Source: Fasciolopsis buskii (Eukaryota > Platyhelminthes > Trematoda > Plagiorchiida > Fasciolidae). Taken from it: DNA of 64,000 nt. Location of the stretch: the NCBI GenBank assembly GCA_008360955.1, contig LUCM01001707.1, positions 84,796 through 148,795 of the forward strand, in the 5' to 3' direction. Under the pieces are notes generated by a model that was not told where the DNA came from, searched no databases, and saw nothing but the letters and a program-made list of their open reading frames with translations. The translations under genes and the position numbers were made by a program. Below are positions 23,715 to 35,850 of the stretch, piece after piece. Within the stretch, counting starts at the first letter, position 1, and each line of letters starts with the position of its first letter.

Positions 23715-24066
23715 GAATTTTCTGGGGCTGCTGGATTTGTTTTAGCGATTCATTCTCCACATTTATCGTTGCCCGGTGCTGCTAATCTATCCATTTCGTG
23801 ATGGCACAGAAGCTGTCACTTGCGGAGGCCGTACAAACAGCGTGCCCCGTGACATGTTTGACAGCACCATCAAATTTGTACAGGCAAAAATTAAAGGAAC
23901 AAACCTAGCAATACCACGGTTTCCTTTGCACACTACGACAAGAACTCTACAACGGAGGCAACGGTCGGATAATCTGATGACAAAAGTTTACGGATCGAGC
24001 CAAAGTTCTGAGGCGGGCATCAAACAAACTGTTCACCATTGTCTTGAGCATATGAAAACGAATTGA
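23715..24066 (+). pseudogene. Gypsy reverse transcriptase-RNase H junction
   Basis: NFLGLLDLF-stop-RFILHIYRCPVLL resembles the conserved FLGL-x-x-FYRRFIP block that closes Gypsy reverse transcriptase. An open stretch (23776-24066) with KFVQAKIKGTNLAIPRFPLHTTT follows; it aligns with the segment ahead of RNase H (ALA-x-x-x-x-LAHP in relatives). The RNase H catalytic residues themselves were not seen. Confidence 0.55.
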
Positions 24067-25609
24067 AAGCGCACAAACCAGAAACGATGCGAGGATAGCA
24101 AAGTTTACCGCCATAAAAAAGACAGGTGTAGGATAACATAATAACATTTAATAGCAACTTTGAAGGGAGCACAAAATGTCTGGAAACGGAAAGGAGATAA
24201 TACGTCCATAATCCAAAATAACGTCGAAATATGGCCGTGGATTGCTGAAGGGGGCATATGAAGTGAAAAAAAATGCAAAGCCGTCTTGCAGACGATGAAC
24301 TTCTGTGAAACAAAGTCTTTTGGATGCCGATGATTCTTATTATATGGAATAAATTTTGTCGGCTGAAGATCGCGGCGACGATACGGTGATGAAAATGTCA
24401 CTAAAGTTTTTGAAGAAAGAATGACTAAAATGTAACTTGGATCTATAATCGACATGATCTTTCTTCGTTTCTTCAATATATGGTTTGTAGTCCTTGGGCA
24501 TTACCATGAGTAAGTGTTCGTGAGTCGTTCGTGCATGCAGGAATGATAAGGATACGGAAGTTATCACCAGTGTTGCGTGCGCTGGGCGTGCTTTGCGCCT
24601 CAGCAAGGTTTTAAGTGGTGCACTATACTCACCTTCCCAAAATACGGCCAAGTGATCAGCAGAAAACTGGGCGTATAGGAAGGAATGTAGAACGGTCTAT
24701 ATTATAAAGTAGATTTGCATTCTGTTGACAGTCAATTCTTATTAACCCATGAGATGAACGGTCTTGGTAGCCTCTGATGTGAAAAACGATTAGGATGAAG
24801 TATCCCGGTAAGGGAACCAGCTTAGGCTCATGGTGACTAAGAAAAATGAATCCGAGCCGGATAAAAATGAAATCAGAACCCAAGCTCAGGTCGGCCGACT
24901 GGGTAAAAATCATTTAGCATGTTGCAGAGGCTGATACGAAGTAGTGCAGGCAACGCAAAGCGCCAAAATATATGCAGGTGAGTGAACAGTTGAGATTATT
25001 ACATTGTCTTTGGTGCATTAAATTTACTCAAGGAAAGCTATGCGATGATGCCAACAAAATGTGAAATAAATCTACTGGTCCGATTCGAGGTTTAAAGCAG
25101 CAAGACATCTGGGGGTAGCCATCTCTGGGTTTGGTTTCGCTACATTAGCTCTTATGTAGACAATATATTGCCGGCGGAGGGAAACAAGTGCCTTGACTGT
25201 ATAAAAGTTGGCATCGAGCCCACAGTCAAAAAAGAGAGTTAACATCATCACCGATGCTGCGCTGACGAAGAAAGCAGAGCAAATTGGAGAGCGGTGATTA
25301 TTATGGCTAAATAAGCTGAAAATTAAAAGTGAAGTTAAACACTTTTGTCTAGTTGTACTTTAACTTCTTTGGAAAAATTTGTTAAGAATGGTGCCATGGT
25401 TGGTCATTGTCACTAGTATTCATAACGGCTTACAAGAGACTGGCAGCGCCGACATGTACATGAGGCCGTTATTTAAGGCAAGGGACACATCAACGAAGAT
25501 ACCCGGCGTTGACAAGATTATGTGGAATGTGCAATGCACTGCAACGCCAGTTAATCTAGAGCACCCAAAAGAAATCACGACCAGATTTGGTGTCTTGACA
25601 AGCCGGTAC

Positions 25610-26422
25610 GTAGCTTTGCCTATCGGTACCTTTGCCAAGCCTGGTGCTCGCTTCTATCGAGATCGTATGAGTATTTTGGGTCTTTGAACGCACCTGTCTG
25701 CTAACGTGCTTCGATGGGTTCACCAGGGGTCGGGAACAACCACCAGGCCCACCATCATGGTTGAATCGCTGACTCGACACTTTTACGACGATGGATAGCT
25801 CTGGATGGTTGTCACTGTACCAGTAACGGTGAGGGCAGCAACTGATTCAGGTATATTCTCTTCCATTCCCGATATGCATGGCATGGAGCCGATCAACACG
25901 ATTGCTTACCATCAAACGGTACAATCGAACGCTCCAATTCCCAAATCCTAGTGACAAGGCGATCTCAAAAGACCCCTAGACCGTTACGAAATGCCGGTAA
26001 TATTGGGTATCAAAGCTCGCAAAAAAGCGGATACCGACTGTTCAGCCACAAACGTGTTTGGCATGACACTTCTGCTGCCTAGGGAATACTTTGCGTCGCG
26101 GGGTCCGTTTTCAGGGTAAAATAGCCTACAGCAACCAATGGGACCCGCTCCGAACGAACTCGGTGCCTGGTGACATGTACTTGTCCGTTTTCATTCGGTG
26201 CTCAAATAATTGCAACGAATTCACCAGGTTCCATTAAGCGTGAAGTTTGGTCACCATAACACCTTCAAGGTTGGTCGAATAGGCCATGTCGATAGTGTTG
26301 GGATCGTATATCTGAAAGTTGCATACGGTGATGACAACGTATTTCCTAACCATTCGAGTTTCGCTGTCGCCATGCTACGGTTTCTGAAGACACCTCATCA
26401 CTACGCCCTGCACTGGAAATGA
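25610..26422 (+). pseudogene. Gypsy integrase fragment
   Basis: Across frames: PIGTFAKPGARF (25.61 kb), HL-x-T-C-x-D-x-FTRG, RPTIMVESLTRHFYDD, ATDSGIFSSI, MHGMEPINTIAYH (25.88 kb), GIKARKKADTDCSA and VFGMTLLLPREYF (26.0-26.1 kb). These match, in order, the catalytic core and post-core of CsRn1-type integrases (PLGTF, IDRFTR, TDRGAQFES, AYHP, LLGIR, VFGTTLRLPGE). The second catalytic Asp survives in TDSG; the catalytic Glu region is unreadable. The tail (RFLKTPHHYALHWK, about 26.38-26.42 kb) resembles the GPF-x-V-x-x-R-x-PK-x-F-x-L end domain. Integrase joins element cDNA to host DNA; this copy is dead. Confidence 0.8.
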
Positions 26423-26430
26423 GCGTGCCC

Positions 26431-29400
26431 TGTGCGACTTCGAACCAGGTTATCTTCTCACTTTCAAGCCAATATCCCACTGGTTCTGCTAATTTCTCTA
26501 AATGGGTTACTCCCTCACCTTTGTGTAAGTAGTGCACTAATATACAGCCGTCAGTCATTGGGGCCACCTTCATACGCTTTCGTCGGAAGGTAGTTGGTCC
26601 AGCACGTTTCCGCGGCTGGGGCAGACATGACCTTTTAAACATAGGTTGTAATTCCGGGTGATCACACGCAACATCAGAGCGATATATTTCACGTTCTTAC
26701 GAAAACATGTCACGCACGCCACGATCGCCACATCAGTTCTCGTCTAGTTCCGTTGTTTCGTGGATCCTGAGCAATTTGTTCATTTGATGATTCTGAGAAT
26801 TACGGCTCCAACAACCGTCCTTACCATCCTTGATGCTGTGATTCTAAGTTTTTGGCTTGGAATCTGAACGTTTTAGTCGTTCGCAGTTCCTCCATCCCTT
26901 GACCTTATTGGTGTGGTGCCAACTGAACATCATCTCCCAATCACATAACTAGCAATGAGTTTAGTTCGGGATCGACCCTTTAATTTCTGCATGCCAACTT
27001 TTCAATAAGTCAGCTCCCGGCAATGCTCACGTTGCAATGTTCACTGACCGAAGTCTAACGGATTTCATGTTGTACAGCTAACACCAGTCACCAGTCCACA
27101 CGCTTTCATTAAAAGCTTTCTGTGACCTCTAACCGGAATTTTGAGGTGGTTTCTGTATTTTGGAAACCGCTTATAATTTTTGGAGGCTCGTTTTTTGAAA
27201 CCCCTTCTGTCAATGTTTCTGGTGACACTGACGGTATTATTACTGTTATGCCGAATCGAGTTTTGAGGATTAATGAGATAACGCCTTCTCACCGGTGTTC
27301 GTGAATTCAGCGTGGGGCTAAGTACTTGCTAAGGTGTTTGTATGGGACAGAATATTACCTCGGTTGTCACAAATATTCTGGGATTTTTTCTTCAAGGACC
27401 ATCAAATTATGAAAATTTGCATGACGTAGCCCTTTATGTACTACTGAAACAAAAAATTTCCACAGATTTCAGCCATCGAATTTTATGGGACTTAACGGGA
27501 ACGGAAAAAAACTAATAAAGTCCCGAACAGCCTGTGCCAGCGAGGTTGCAGATGAGCCTTCTGGGAGGGTTCAGGCTATATGTGGGGTTGAGGGTCGGCG
27601 TAAGCATGTGTGAAAATTGTGAAATATGGCCTTGGTTCTTTGTCTCCGGGAGATATTTCTTTGCGAAAAAATTCCTTATTACAGGATCTGCAAATGTTCC
27701 AAAATTTGAGTGTTCCTTGCTCATGGTGGCCTCAAAAGTTGTGAAGATAGACGATCACCCATCTAGGGATTCTGCTTTACTCTTGGATAACGGACATTTC
27801 CCGTCGTCCCGTTTTGCAAACACTGGGTATAAATAAGAGATCTACCATAGCGACACTGTTTAATTTCACTGGTAATATATGCTAAATATAAATCCTGGAT
27901 GACAGCAGTCTAATTATACGCTTAGTCCAGCGAAATTAGGCCTTTTCAAGTATCTCTGTTTGAGGCCCTTTAAGACAAACCAAGCTTGCCTAGTCTTTGG
28001 CCTGAAGTATGGGTCATCGTGGTCCCTCATTTTAGGCGGGATGGAGAAGTAGCTGAATTTTTGAAATGACTTCCTCTTGTGAAGGAACTGACAGGGAGTT
28101 AGGAATGACATACAAATCCTTCTGTTTTAAGGGAAATTTCTCAATACCTATCCTAATCAGTGATTCAACAGTGGGTTGTCAGAGCGACGGCTAGTCCATT
28201 TTACTGCAAGAAAACTGAATCTTCCAGGTTCAGGAGGTGAGTGGCGGAGTACCGGGACTTGATTTACTGTGCCTCTGAATTAGGACTTTTCTGCATTCTG
28301 ATTTACAAGGAAGATATGCTTAGGATACCTATTTGAACGAATTACGCTGGTAGATTGCTTATGCATTGAATACTTGGAAGCGGAATATAGAGTTTGGAAG
28401 GTAAATTAGACCGAGGTAAATAACTAAATCACCAACGCGCCCTACCAATAGATCTTTCGGGTCATTCATTATATAATGAGGGATGGAGCGCTACCAGAAG
28501 CGTCTAGTGTAGGCCAGTATTCAGTAGTGGACACGATACTGAGCTTTTGTTTGTTGACTAGCTGCCTCGGTTCCATGATACTCCAGCGAAACCCGAAACA
28601 GTCGATTGAAGTATATTTTCAAGTCCACTATGGGAAGACTGTTGAGGAGGGAGGGGGTTAGGTTGAGATTACTCAGAGATTCGTTATATGAACCATGAAT
28701 GGATTTTTAAGAAAGCCGCAGTGAGGAGGCGGGTTTTGATTTGGTTAGGCCAGTCGTAATGTTATTTCGGCTTAGCTTCTGGTTTCCGCTGCAACTGAAG
28801 GAGGCAGCAATCATCAGGACTGTGACTAACGGCCCCTAAAGAGCAGAATTCAAAATGGATACACCCAGAAATGTTTGCTAGCTGCTGAGATAAAGCAAAA
28901 AGCTTTCACTGCGCGGACTTTCGGGTAGGTGAGGTGTACTGTGGTAGATGAAGCGACTTCAGACGAATGACTAATGCGGTCTAGGGCCTATTCTAGTTCC
29001 GAAAACGTGTGCGGATTTCAGCGAAGAGAAATTTACAAACGGCGGCCTCCTAGAATTAGTAAAAATGTTGCTGAGGCTTGTCACTATGACTGGGCTCCCG
29101 TCTTCATCCGCACAGAAAATAAGGCTTTAAGTGCGTGATATTTAGTGGGAGAAATTTAGCATTTCTGGTTGTTGAGGAGATAACCTTTTGCAACAAAGTT
29201 GTATAGCTCCTTCCAGATCCCCGCGGATCACCTTTGGCGACGTTGGAAGCATGTTGTCTGGTTGAACGTGGAGAGGTCATGAGGGCAGCAAGGCCTGCTT
29301 ACTGTAGCTGTCACACTATGGCAGCACTTGCAGCTTGTTTCCAGACCTTCCTAACATCCCTGAAATGCTGCAGTATCTCCCTGGTGGTCAGCTCTGTGGG

Positions 29401-30849
29401 GTTCTTGATCATACCCCCATTGTGCGCTTGATTCTTTTATAGGTTACCTAGGAGCAACGTGCCTGATTGGGAAACTTAGATGGGAGTCCAGTGGTCAGTC
29501 TTCTCGTCACTTAGAAATAGGTGGTGTATTTTGAAGGTGGCCTCAATAGCTTATCTACTTGTCACAGTCAGCCACTGGCTGGAATTTAGACGCAGTATCT
29601 AAGATAGGTGAGTCTGAAAAGTTGTGGGCCTGACTGGCTTTTATTGCAACCGAGAGGTCAGTGGCAGTTATTCTCACCGGAGGAGAATCTTTTTACAGGA
29701 TCGCTATCCTAGACCTCAGCCACTCTATAACCACATCCATATCAGCAACAAGAGCATTGGGAAAGATCTGTTATGTAGTTCTACGCAGGATCTCAGAAAC
29801 GCCACATAGGTTGGTCTATTCCGGCAGCACTGACAACGAGCCTTGAGACATAACGATGGATAGCTGGATGCCAGTAAGTGCATATGAGGCGGGAGATTTG
29901 CTGTAGCAAAGAGAACGCATGAAACGAAGGTATCTAGAATCATCAAACCTGACATGAAAAAACTGCTGACCGGCAAAAGTATGAGTAAGCGCACCTAGAT
30001 TTTTGGAATCCTAACATTAAATTATTCAGTGAAATTTGGACGAACCTTTGTCAGAACATATCTAACATACGCATGGTTTTACTGAAATTTGGCGGACTTA
30101 AATGGGTGTTTACTTCATACGAGATCCAAGAATCACACGTTGTATCAAGATCAAGGTCTGCAGATAGATAAAAGCAAAATTAGTAAAAGCATTCACCCCG
30201 CAGCCTGATTAAAATACGATTGATAAAACCCGGCGCGGAATTAAATGTGGCAATTCTCTTTGCTACTGACAAGGCGATCACGAAAAAAGCAGTGCTCCAT
30301 AATCGTTGCAAAACGATGCTCTGATAATGGGACTTTGTCCTGCTGTTAGTGTTTTAATTGAATGTGCGCGAATTTGCCGGTTGATTTCGGTGAGGGCAAA
30401 ATGTTTTCACACCAATCAATTATCAACAGTGACGTGTGAAGCAGGTTATCCAGTGGTGGAAAGAAACATAAAGATTGGCTGCTTTCTTAAAAAGCGCGGA
30501 TGTAGCAGTGGGCTGCAAAATGGACATCTAAAATTTGGGCATGTTTAAAACTGCAGTGTGAGCTATTACCTAACTGGATCGTGGGCTTTCCATTGTAATC
30601 TCAACAAATGGACGCTTCTCACTGGGTTTGTTATTCTATGCAGGTTTCGGAATAACTAATAAAAATAAAAAAGCAGATGAAAATATTTTTTGTTGAAATG
30701 CTCGGTAGGAAATCATAGTATCTTAAGAGGCGTGGTCTTCGAGAAATATTCGCTTCTCTTTACAGTGACTACACAGAATTTGTAACCTGTTTTCAGAGTA
30801 CGACTGTTTTTGCTTGCAGCTGGGATGAGGGTGAGCAGAGACAAAAACA
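26431..30849. other. No gene recognised
   Basis: Frames of up to 100 codons without family motifs. Downstream of integrase the 3' LTR of the first Gypsy relic would be expected in about 26.6-27.3 kb, but no matching 5' copy was found. From 27.5 to 29.6 kb the plus strand is G-rich, with no coding match on either strand. Confidence 0.4.
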
Positions 30850-32900
30850 CTTGGCGACAGCGAGCATATTAACACAAGTGAGTAGAGGTTGCGTAAATTG
30901 GTAGATCGTGAAACACGCAAAGAAATATCTTCAGGAACGGTGAAGAATTTTGCTGACTGGCTGGTTCTGCAGCGCACAGCTTAGTGGATTGACCGTGAAC
31001 CGGGCACCCATGATGAAAACCGCGGATGTAGTAAAACTCAAAATGAACTTGCAAATGAGCAGAGGTAACAGTCGCGTTTCAATGTGTTAAAACATGAATA
31101 ACATTTTCCAGTTTAACAATAGTGGATGAATTTTACGATGAGCAAGCGTGATCCTCCATGAGAGTATTTCACACAAAGGCCAAATAAGGCGGTGCCGAAT
31201 CAAAACACTCCTTTAGAAGTCTGTACCATCTTTATGTACTTTGTATTTAGATGGACAGATACTAAGTGCGGTTGTGTTTGTAGGCGCCGATAAACAGTTA
31301 TCTAAGGCTCAGCTGAAAGGGCTTTGGAAGTCAACACGAAGGTGAATACTGACGGCTTTTACAAAGTGAAGAAGGCATATAAAGACAAAAACAGAACATG
31401 TTGGGGCTTCTGACGCAGTCGCGGTCAAATGGATGTGTTTGGAACCAAAGGCATATGGTTTTCCGGACAGCCTCTTGAGGGAGCCGTCGAAAGTGATCGG
31501 TCACGGAGACCAGCTCAGAAAAAACCATGTTCATTTTTAAACGACGGAAACATAGTGGATCTGTGTTGGAAAGTGCATAGCGTCCGTTATATCTGGGTTG
31601 AACGAGCCATTCCCTGAACTGCACTGGAAAACGTTTTGTATTCGTTTTAACGCTAGCTCGCTTATTTTGGGCGCATTTGAGAAAATTACAAAGCCATTTT
31701 CAAGGTTTGGCATAGCGTGCATTCCGCAACCTTTGAGAATAGTTTTGGGAGAACTGAGGATATGAAGGTTATTTTTATGCACTTCCTAATTTGTGTCGCT
31801 CAGATAGTGGTCTGCTTTGAGAAGCTTAGCTTGGCAAAACAATGTAAACAAAGGTTACTTGAAACCGATGAGGCATCGAATAGCAAGCATTGCGTCACCA
31901 TTAGGCGAAGATTCAGGACTGGAGTTGCACCTGTGGACAATGGCTTCTTACCTTCTAATGAAATTTTCATAACTAATTTAGATCACCAGCGGCTGGTATG
32001 ACTTGAACCTTCAGATATGCTATCATTAAAGAAAGCCGCAGCATTGGGCCCAAAGTCTTTGTGTCTGAAATTAGGAAATGTACGTCATGTCTGATAACGT
32101 TTAGGTCATCAGTTATGTACATAAGATATAAAAGCGGATCTAGAACACTGTTATAGGTATTCCGAAAATGAAACCTCCGGGTTGAAGTGCATGTTTACTG
32201 ATCGACCGTGTAAGAATGGCTCGGTGCCGCCGAAGGCGCTTGCTATGGCCAAGATGCTGGAATGAGTACCAATATCAAACACCTTGGGCATGTTGAAAAA
32301 CGGTGCAATTGAAGCCATTCTTCTCGAAGTTTCAGAGACATTCAAGTTTAAAAACCCCAACCGATCAGTGTAACATGAGCGATAATGTAGGAAGCCGGAA
32401 ATGACTTATGTCAGCCATTTTCCTTTCTGCGGGACAATTTACGATTGTTTCGTTTGGAATAGGGCGGGGCTGGATTTCTCGCAACGAGTGTGAATATTCG
32501 GCAAGGTGGGTAACTCTATTCAGCAACGCGGCAGAAGTTGCCTCCTCTACTTCAGGAAGAAACAAACGTTCAACCTTGCTTATTAGTTGGAGGATGCATT
32601 TTACATTGAATCTGATCGGCAGAATGGAAGAAGTTGCAGGTGCGTGGATACCTGACGATCGGCAGTTGTTTCTGGGATCATGACAGGGGCACAGAATGAA
32701 TTCAAAGCTTCTTTTATATTGGAGATTAGTTGGATATTTTGGAGCATCATTGATGAGTCTATGTCCTGGTGTCTTGTGTCCTTCACTTTGAGCAGCAACA
32801 TAAGCGCTGAAAGCTTCCGTGGTTGGTTCAGAGCCTGTTGTCCCCTGAACTCGGTCTCATTTGCATCTGTGTGACCACTGATATTTAGTGTGTCCAAATT
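30850..32900 (-). pseudogene. CR1-like LINE reverse transcriptase, minus strand, decayed
   Basis: Read from high to low coordinates: a KVFD-x-GTHSSILA segment at about 32.27 kb (usual KAFD-x-VPH-x-x-LL), then NSVLDPLLYLMYITDDL at 32.15 kb (usual QGSVLGPLLFLIYINDL). Next is the catalytic box at 32072-32061, which reads ISDT instead of FADDT, so the first Asp is lost. Further on, YNGRYALSNTDPLCFRRLKMNMVF at 31.6-31.5 kb matches the C-terminal Y-x-x-RL...PL-x-x-RRL block, and an N-x-F...F-x-DLP segment near 31.0-30.87 kb resembles the last WN-x-LP block. The endonuclease was not found. Confidence 0.6.
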
Positions 32901-33139
32901 CGAACGGACAGTTCACTCAAGTTGCATAAAATCTAGCATCTTCAAATTCATATATTGGAGGATCATTTCATCTGCTATCTTCAAGGATGAGGAGCTTTGA
33001 CAGAAATTCTCTGTACCGTGAAACTAATTATTGGTAGCTCCCCGAGGGTCATAATTAAAGTAACACCTACCCAAACGGCGCTCCCCTAAGAGTGATGCGG
33101 TAGGGGGAACTTTTAGCCAGGCCCAGAGGCGAGTTATTT

Positions 33140-33415
33140 GGAGAGCAATGGTATGCATTCACCTCGATTTCTAAAGGCCTGCATGGGGCAAGATCAAATG
33201 TGTACAAGAACGGCACACAGACGACGCAAAAGCAGAAGCAAATGCAAAACAGAATTGTGCTTCCATGAATAAATCAAACACGACCACAATCTGCAATATG
33301 ACATGCAAAACACGAGATTCCCAGTCTGAAAACCAAGTTAGCCAAATCGTTTAACGGGATTATATTAGAATTTTTGACGCGAAATGATAACCCTGGACTG
33401 CGAGTGCAGTTTAAC
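33140..33415 (+). repeat. Diverged copy of the Gypsy-2 LTR-like repeat, possibly solo
   Basis: Shares ordered strings with the repeats at 47.84 and 52.56 kb: GCATGGGGCAAGATCAAAT, then CACGAGATTCCCAG, and GGACTGCGAGTGCAG at the end. It has the same orientation as the other two. No pol motif was recognised beside it, so a solo LTR is the simplest reading. Confidence 0.5.
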
Positions 33416-35639
33416 GGGGCTTATCTGCAACGAACGTGCTTACGGCATATGCACAATTTGGCTGCATAACGATAGTGGATATCGGGATACGGGCATGGTC
33501 TTTGAAAATCGAGAGTTTAATGATGGACAGTGAAATTAAAATGAGATGAAAATCAATACGGATATAATGCCGGGATAGAAATCCGTCAAAGACAGACTGG
33601 ACATCATGCGGAATTGATAGGAGAAAGGTCATAAAGATTGATGGTGGTAATACCGGTTTTAGTCTGATCGAAAACAAGTTGATCCCAGTTTTATGCACCT
33701 TCCCCAATCTGCTTGTAGAGATCACGTCAAATCGATGTGTGTATGCAAATGTTGGCCCAATGCTAATTCCGACTTGGATTTCTTTGGGGTAAAACATTTT
33801 CCCTTCCTTCCCCTGGACTGTTCCACTGCGCTTCACTTAGTTTCATTTTGAATTTTCACCTAGTCCATGAACAGATGACAATAAGGAAGGGCCGGTATAA
33901 TACTGAAGAATTTTTGAGGCACATGGAAGCGGACGATGTTGCGCCAGACTATTTAAAAGGTGAAAGTTTGTAAAAAAACTCCGAACGAAGGAGCCAAAGA
34001 ATATACAATAGTGCTCGTTGCACCGAGGCAAACTGGACTAAAAGATGTGACTGGAGCAAAAGCGATTTTCTGCAACAGATAACAACAACCCCCAAATGCA
34101 GTTGTGTGAACGTCTTCCATGCTGTTATTTTTGTGTCGAAGTTTTAATATTGGGCAGCAATAGGGATAGGGAAGTTGGAAGGTTTGTATGCCATTCCAGT
34201 AGTGGTATTTTCCATGCTTTGGCCAGTCTCACTAGTCCATCTGAATAGAAGCACAAAGGCAATCAGTGACGTGGTCTGAAAGGTCTTTGCCTTGAAAGGA
34301 CCGATACCAAAATGCCAGACCCGGCTAGCAGTGTCCCGGCGCGGGTGAATTGCTAGCATATAGGCTAGAGTGAAAGATGTTTGCGACACCGTCTGCGTAG
34401 TATATGCACTTTCTGATGGCTAGTGAATGAAAAACGTTTTAACTGACGGGCCTGCAGTCAGTTAAGTTGACTGAACAAAATGCTGACATGTAGCCGGAAA
34501 TATGAAGATGCTCAAACTTTTAAACCGTTTGTAGGAGTTATAACAGTCTGCTCCTTTTGACCCGCAGAATGCGGTAGATGACCTTTACGCAAAACCTTTT
34601 TCTACCATTAATCATCTGTCCACTCCGATCACTCAACATAAACCCAGGAAGCCTAGTAAGATCTCTCCCCTCCATGTGAAGTCTTCAGCAAAACTGGAGA
34701 CTTCTCGCTCTTTAGTGCAAGTTAACCGCTTGCAACAAGAGATTCTTAATGAGTCCGAACCGATGTTCAAAAGCAGGAAATGTCAAGTGTTTGGCCGCCT
34801 AACTCATAACGGAAGACTTCCCATATTTTCAAAGCCAGCTCGCGGCCCAAATCGTTGGCTATTCCGAATTTCATCATATTCAACAGCTTATGCATAGGTT
34901 CCTTTGTAGACATCGCACTGAAGACATATTTCTCGTCTACTCCCATTAGTTAAAATCTGCCACATTCTGAAATCCACCCCACGCTCACTTTGGGTAGATT
35001 ATCCTCCATTTTATTCAACGTCGCTGGTATCATGACAGTGATGAAAGTAGATCGTCCCCACAAGCCCGTTATGCTATCTAAAGTTATTAATTTTCGATGA
35101 AAGACATTTGATTATTGTCAGCCCTCCAAAAGCAATATTAAATTTTGGCTTATCTGCTAGCAATCCAGCGAAACAATAGAGATTCGTCACCGTAAAGCAG
35201 CCCAATTGAGTGCATTTCTCTGCCACTCTCGGATGTCAAGATTATTATTGTGGAACTGAATGCCCTCAGAATGGGCCGGTTTGCATTACCGTCAGACACA
35301 GTGCATTTAGAATTCACTGGGAATAAGCGTATCGGGGGTTGGAAGTAGAATGCCCCTGCTCCAACCAGAGGAATCAGCGTCCTCCATCTGATCTTTCCAT
35401 GCAAACTTCCGCTCATCATGCACTTTGTTAGGGACATCTTTTTAGACAGTAGCCACAGAATTGTACCCTACCATTTTGTTTAAAGTGGTTCCTTTGTTTG
35501 CTTCGGCATGAGACAAAGCAACTGACGTGCAACTGAAAACATTCGACGTATATTTGAGAAGCGACTATCAGGCATTTTATAAAATGTAAACTATAAGGAA
35601 CGAAGGATATTGCTGAATCATCCCCAGTCACAGTTGTTT
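33416..35639. other. No gene recognised
   Basis: Contains a 141-codon minus-strand frame (33836-33411) without recognisable domains, rich in Ile, Ser and Phe. Plus-strand frames of up to 73 codons likewise show nothing. Confidence 0.4.
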
Positions 35640-35850
35640 TCTACTGCCATAATTCGGAATTCCCTCCGTTCGGAAGGCTAGCCTTGCGAAAAACTGATAT
35701 ACTTAAACGAGCGTCAGAACAGATGTTTTTTGGAAAATATTCTTTATTGTGGAACTCATTTCCCCAAAAGTTGCGTTTCATATCGTAATCAACTAAGTTC
35801 GGAAGCAGTTTACCTCAGACATCTCACTCTTAGATGCAACCAATATCTCC
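35640..35850 (+). pseudogene. Possible C-terminal end of a LINE reverse transcriptase
   Basis: A short plus-strand segment (about 35726-35790) reads FFGKYSLLWNSFPQKLRFIS. It resembles the closing block of CR1/L2-type LINE proteins, where an FS-x-x-x-x-x-LWNSLP-x-x-LR phrase precedes an FK-x-x-LK helix. The lead-in (LKRAS) fits. Upstream motifs are not readable, so only the tail survives, if the call is right. Confidence 0.4.

Larger units (their letters stand above)
22480..26430 (+). mobile_element. Ty3/Gypsy LTR retrotransposon relic 1, CsRn1-like
   Basis: Blocks appear in the usual pol order on the plus strand: gag zinc-finger remnant (about 22.49-22.56 kb, GQAPNCRWLQSFTEGG), protease, reverse transcriptase, start of RNase H, then integrase and its C-terminal tail. 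The gag-finger style and protease wording resemble the CsRn1/Kabuki group known from flukes. Frameshifts and stops are frequent. The stretch 24.07-25.38 kb, where RNase H and the integrase zinc domain belong, has no readable match and may contain an unrelated insertion. Neither LTR was located. Confidence 0.75.

Noticed and set aside
31330..32900. R2-type LINE on the minus strand
   Set aside because: The first impression came from a KVFD...SSIL segment, but the GSVLGP-like and DTK blocks fit CR1/jockey-type reverse transcriptase better.
33411..33836. 141-codon minus-strand frame
   Set aside because: No recognisable family, no splice or promoter context, low-complexity hydrophobic composition.
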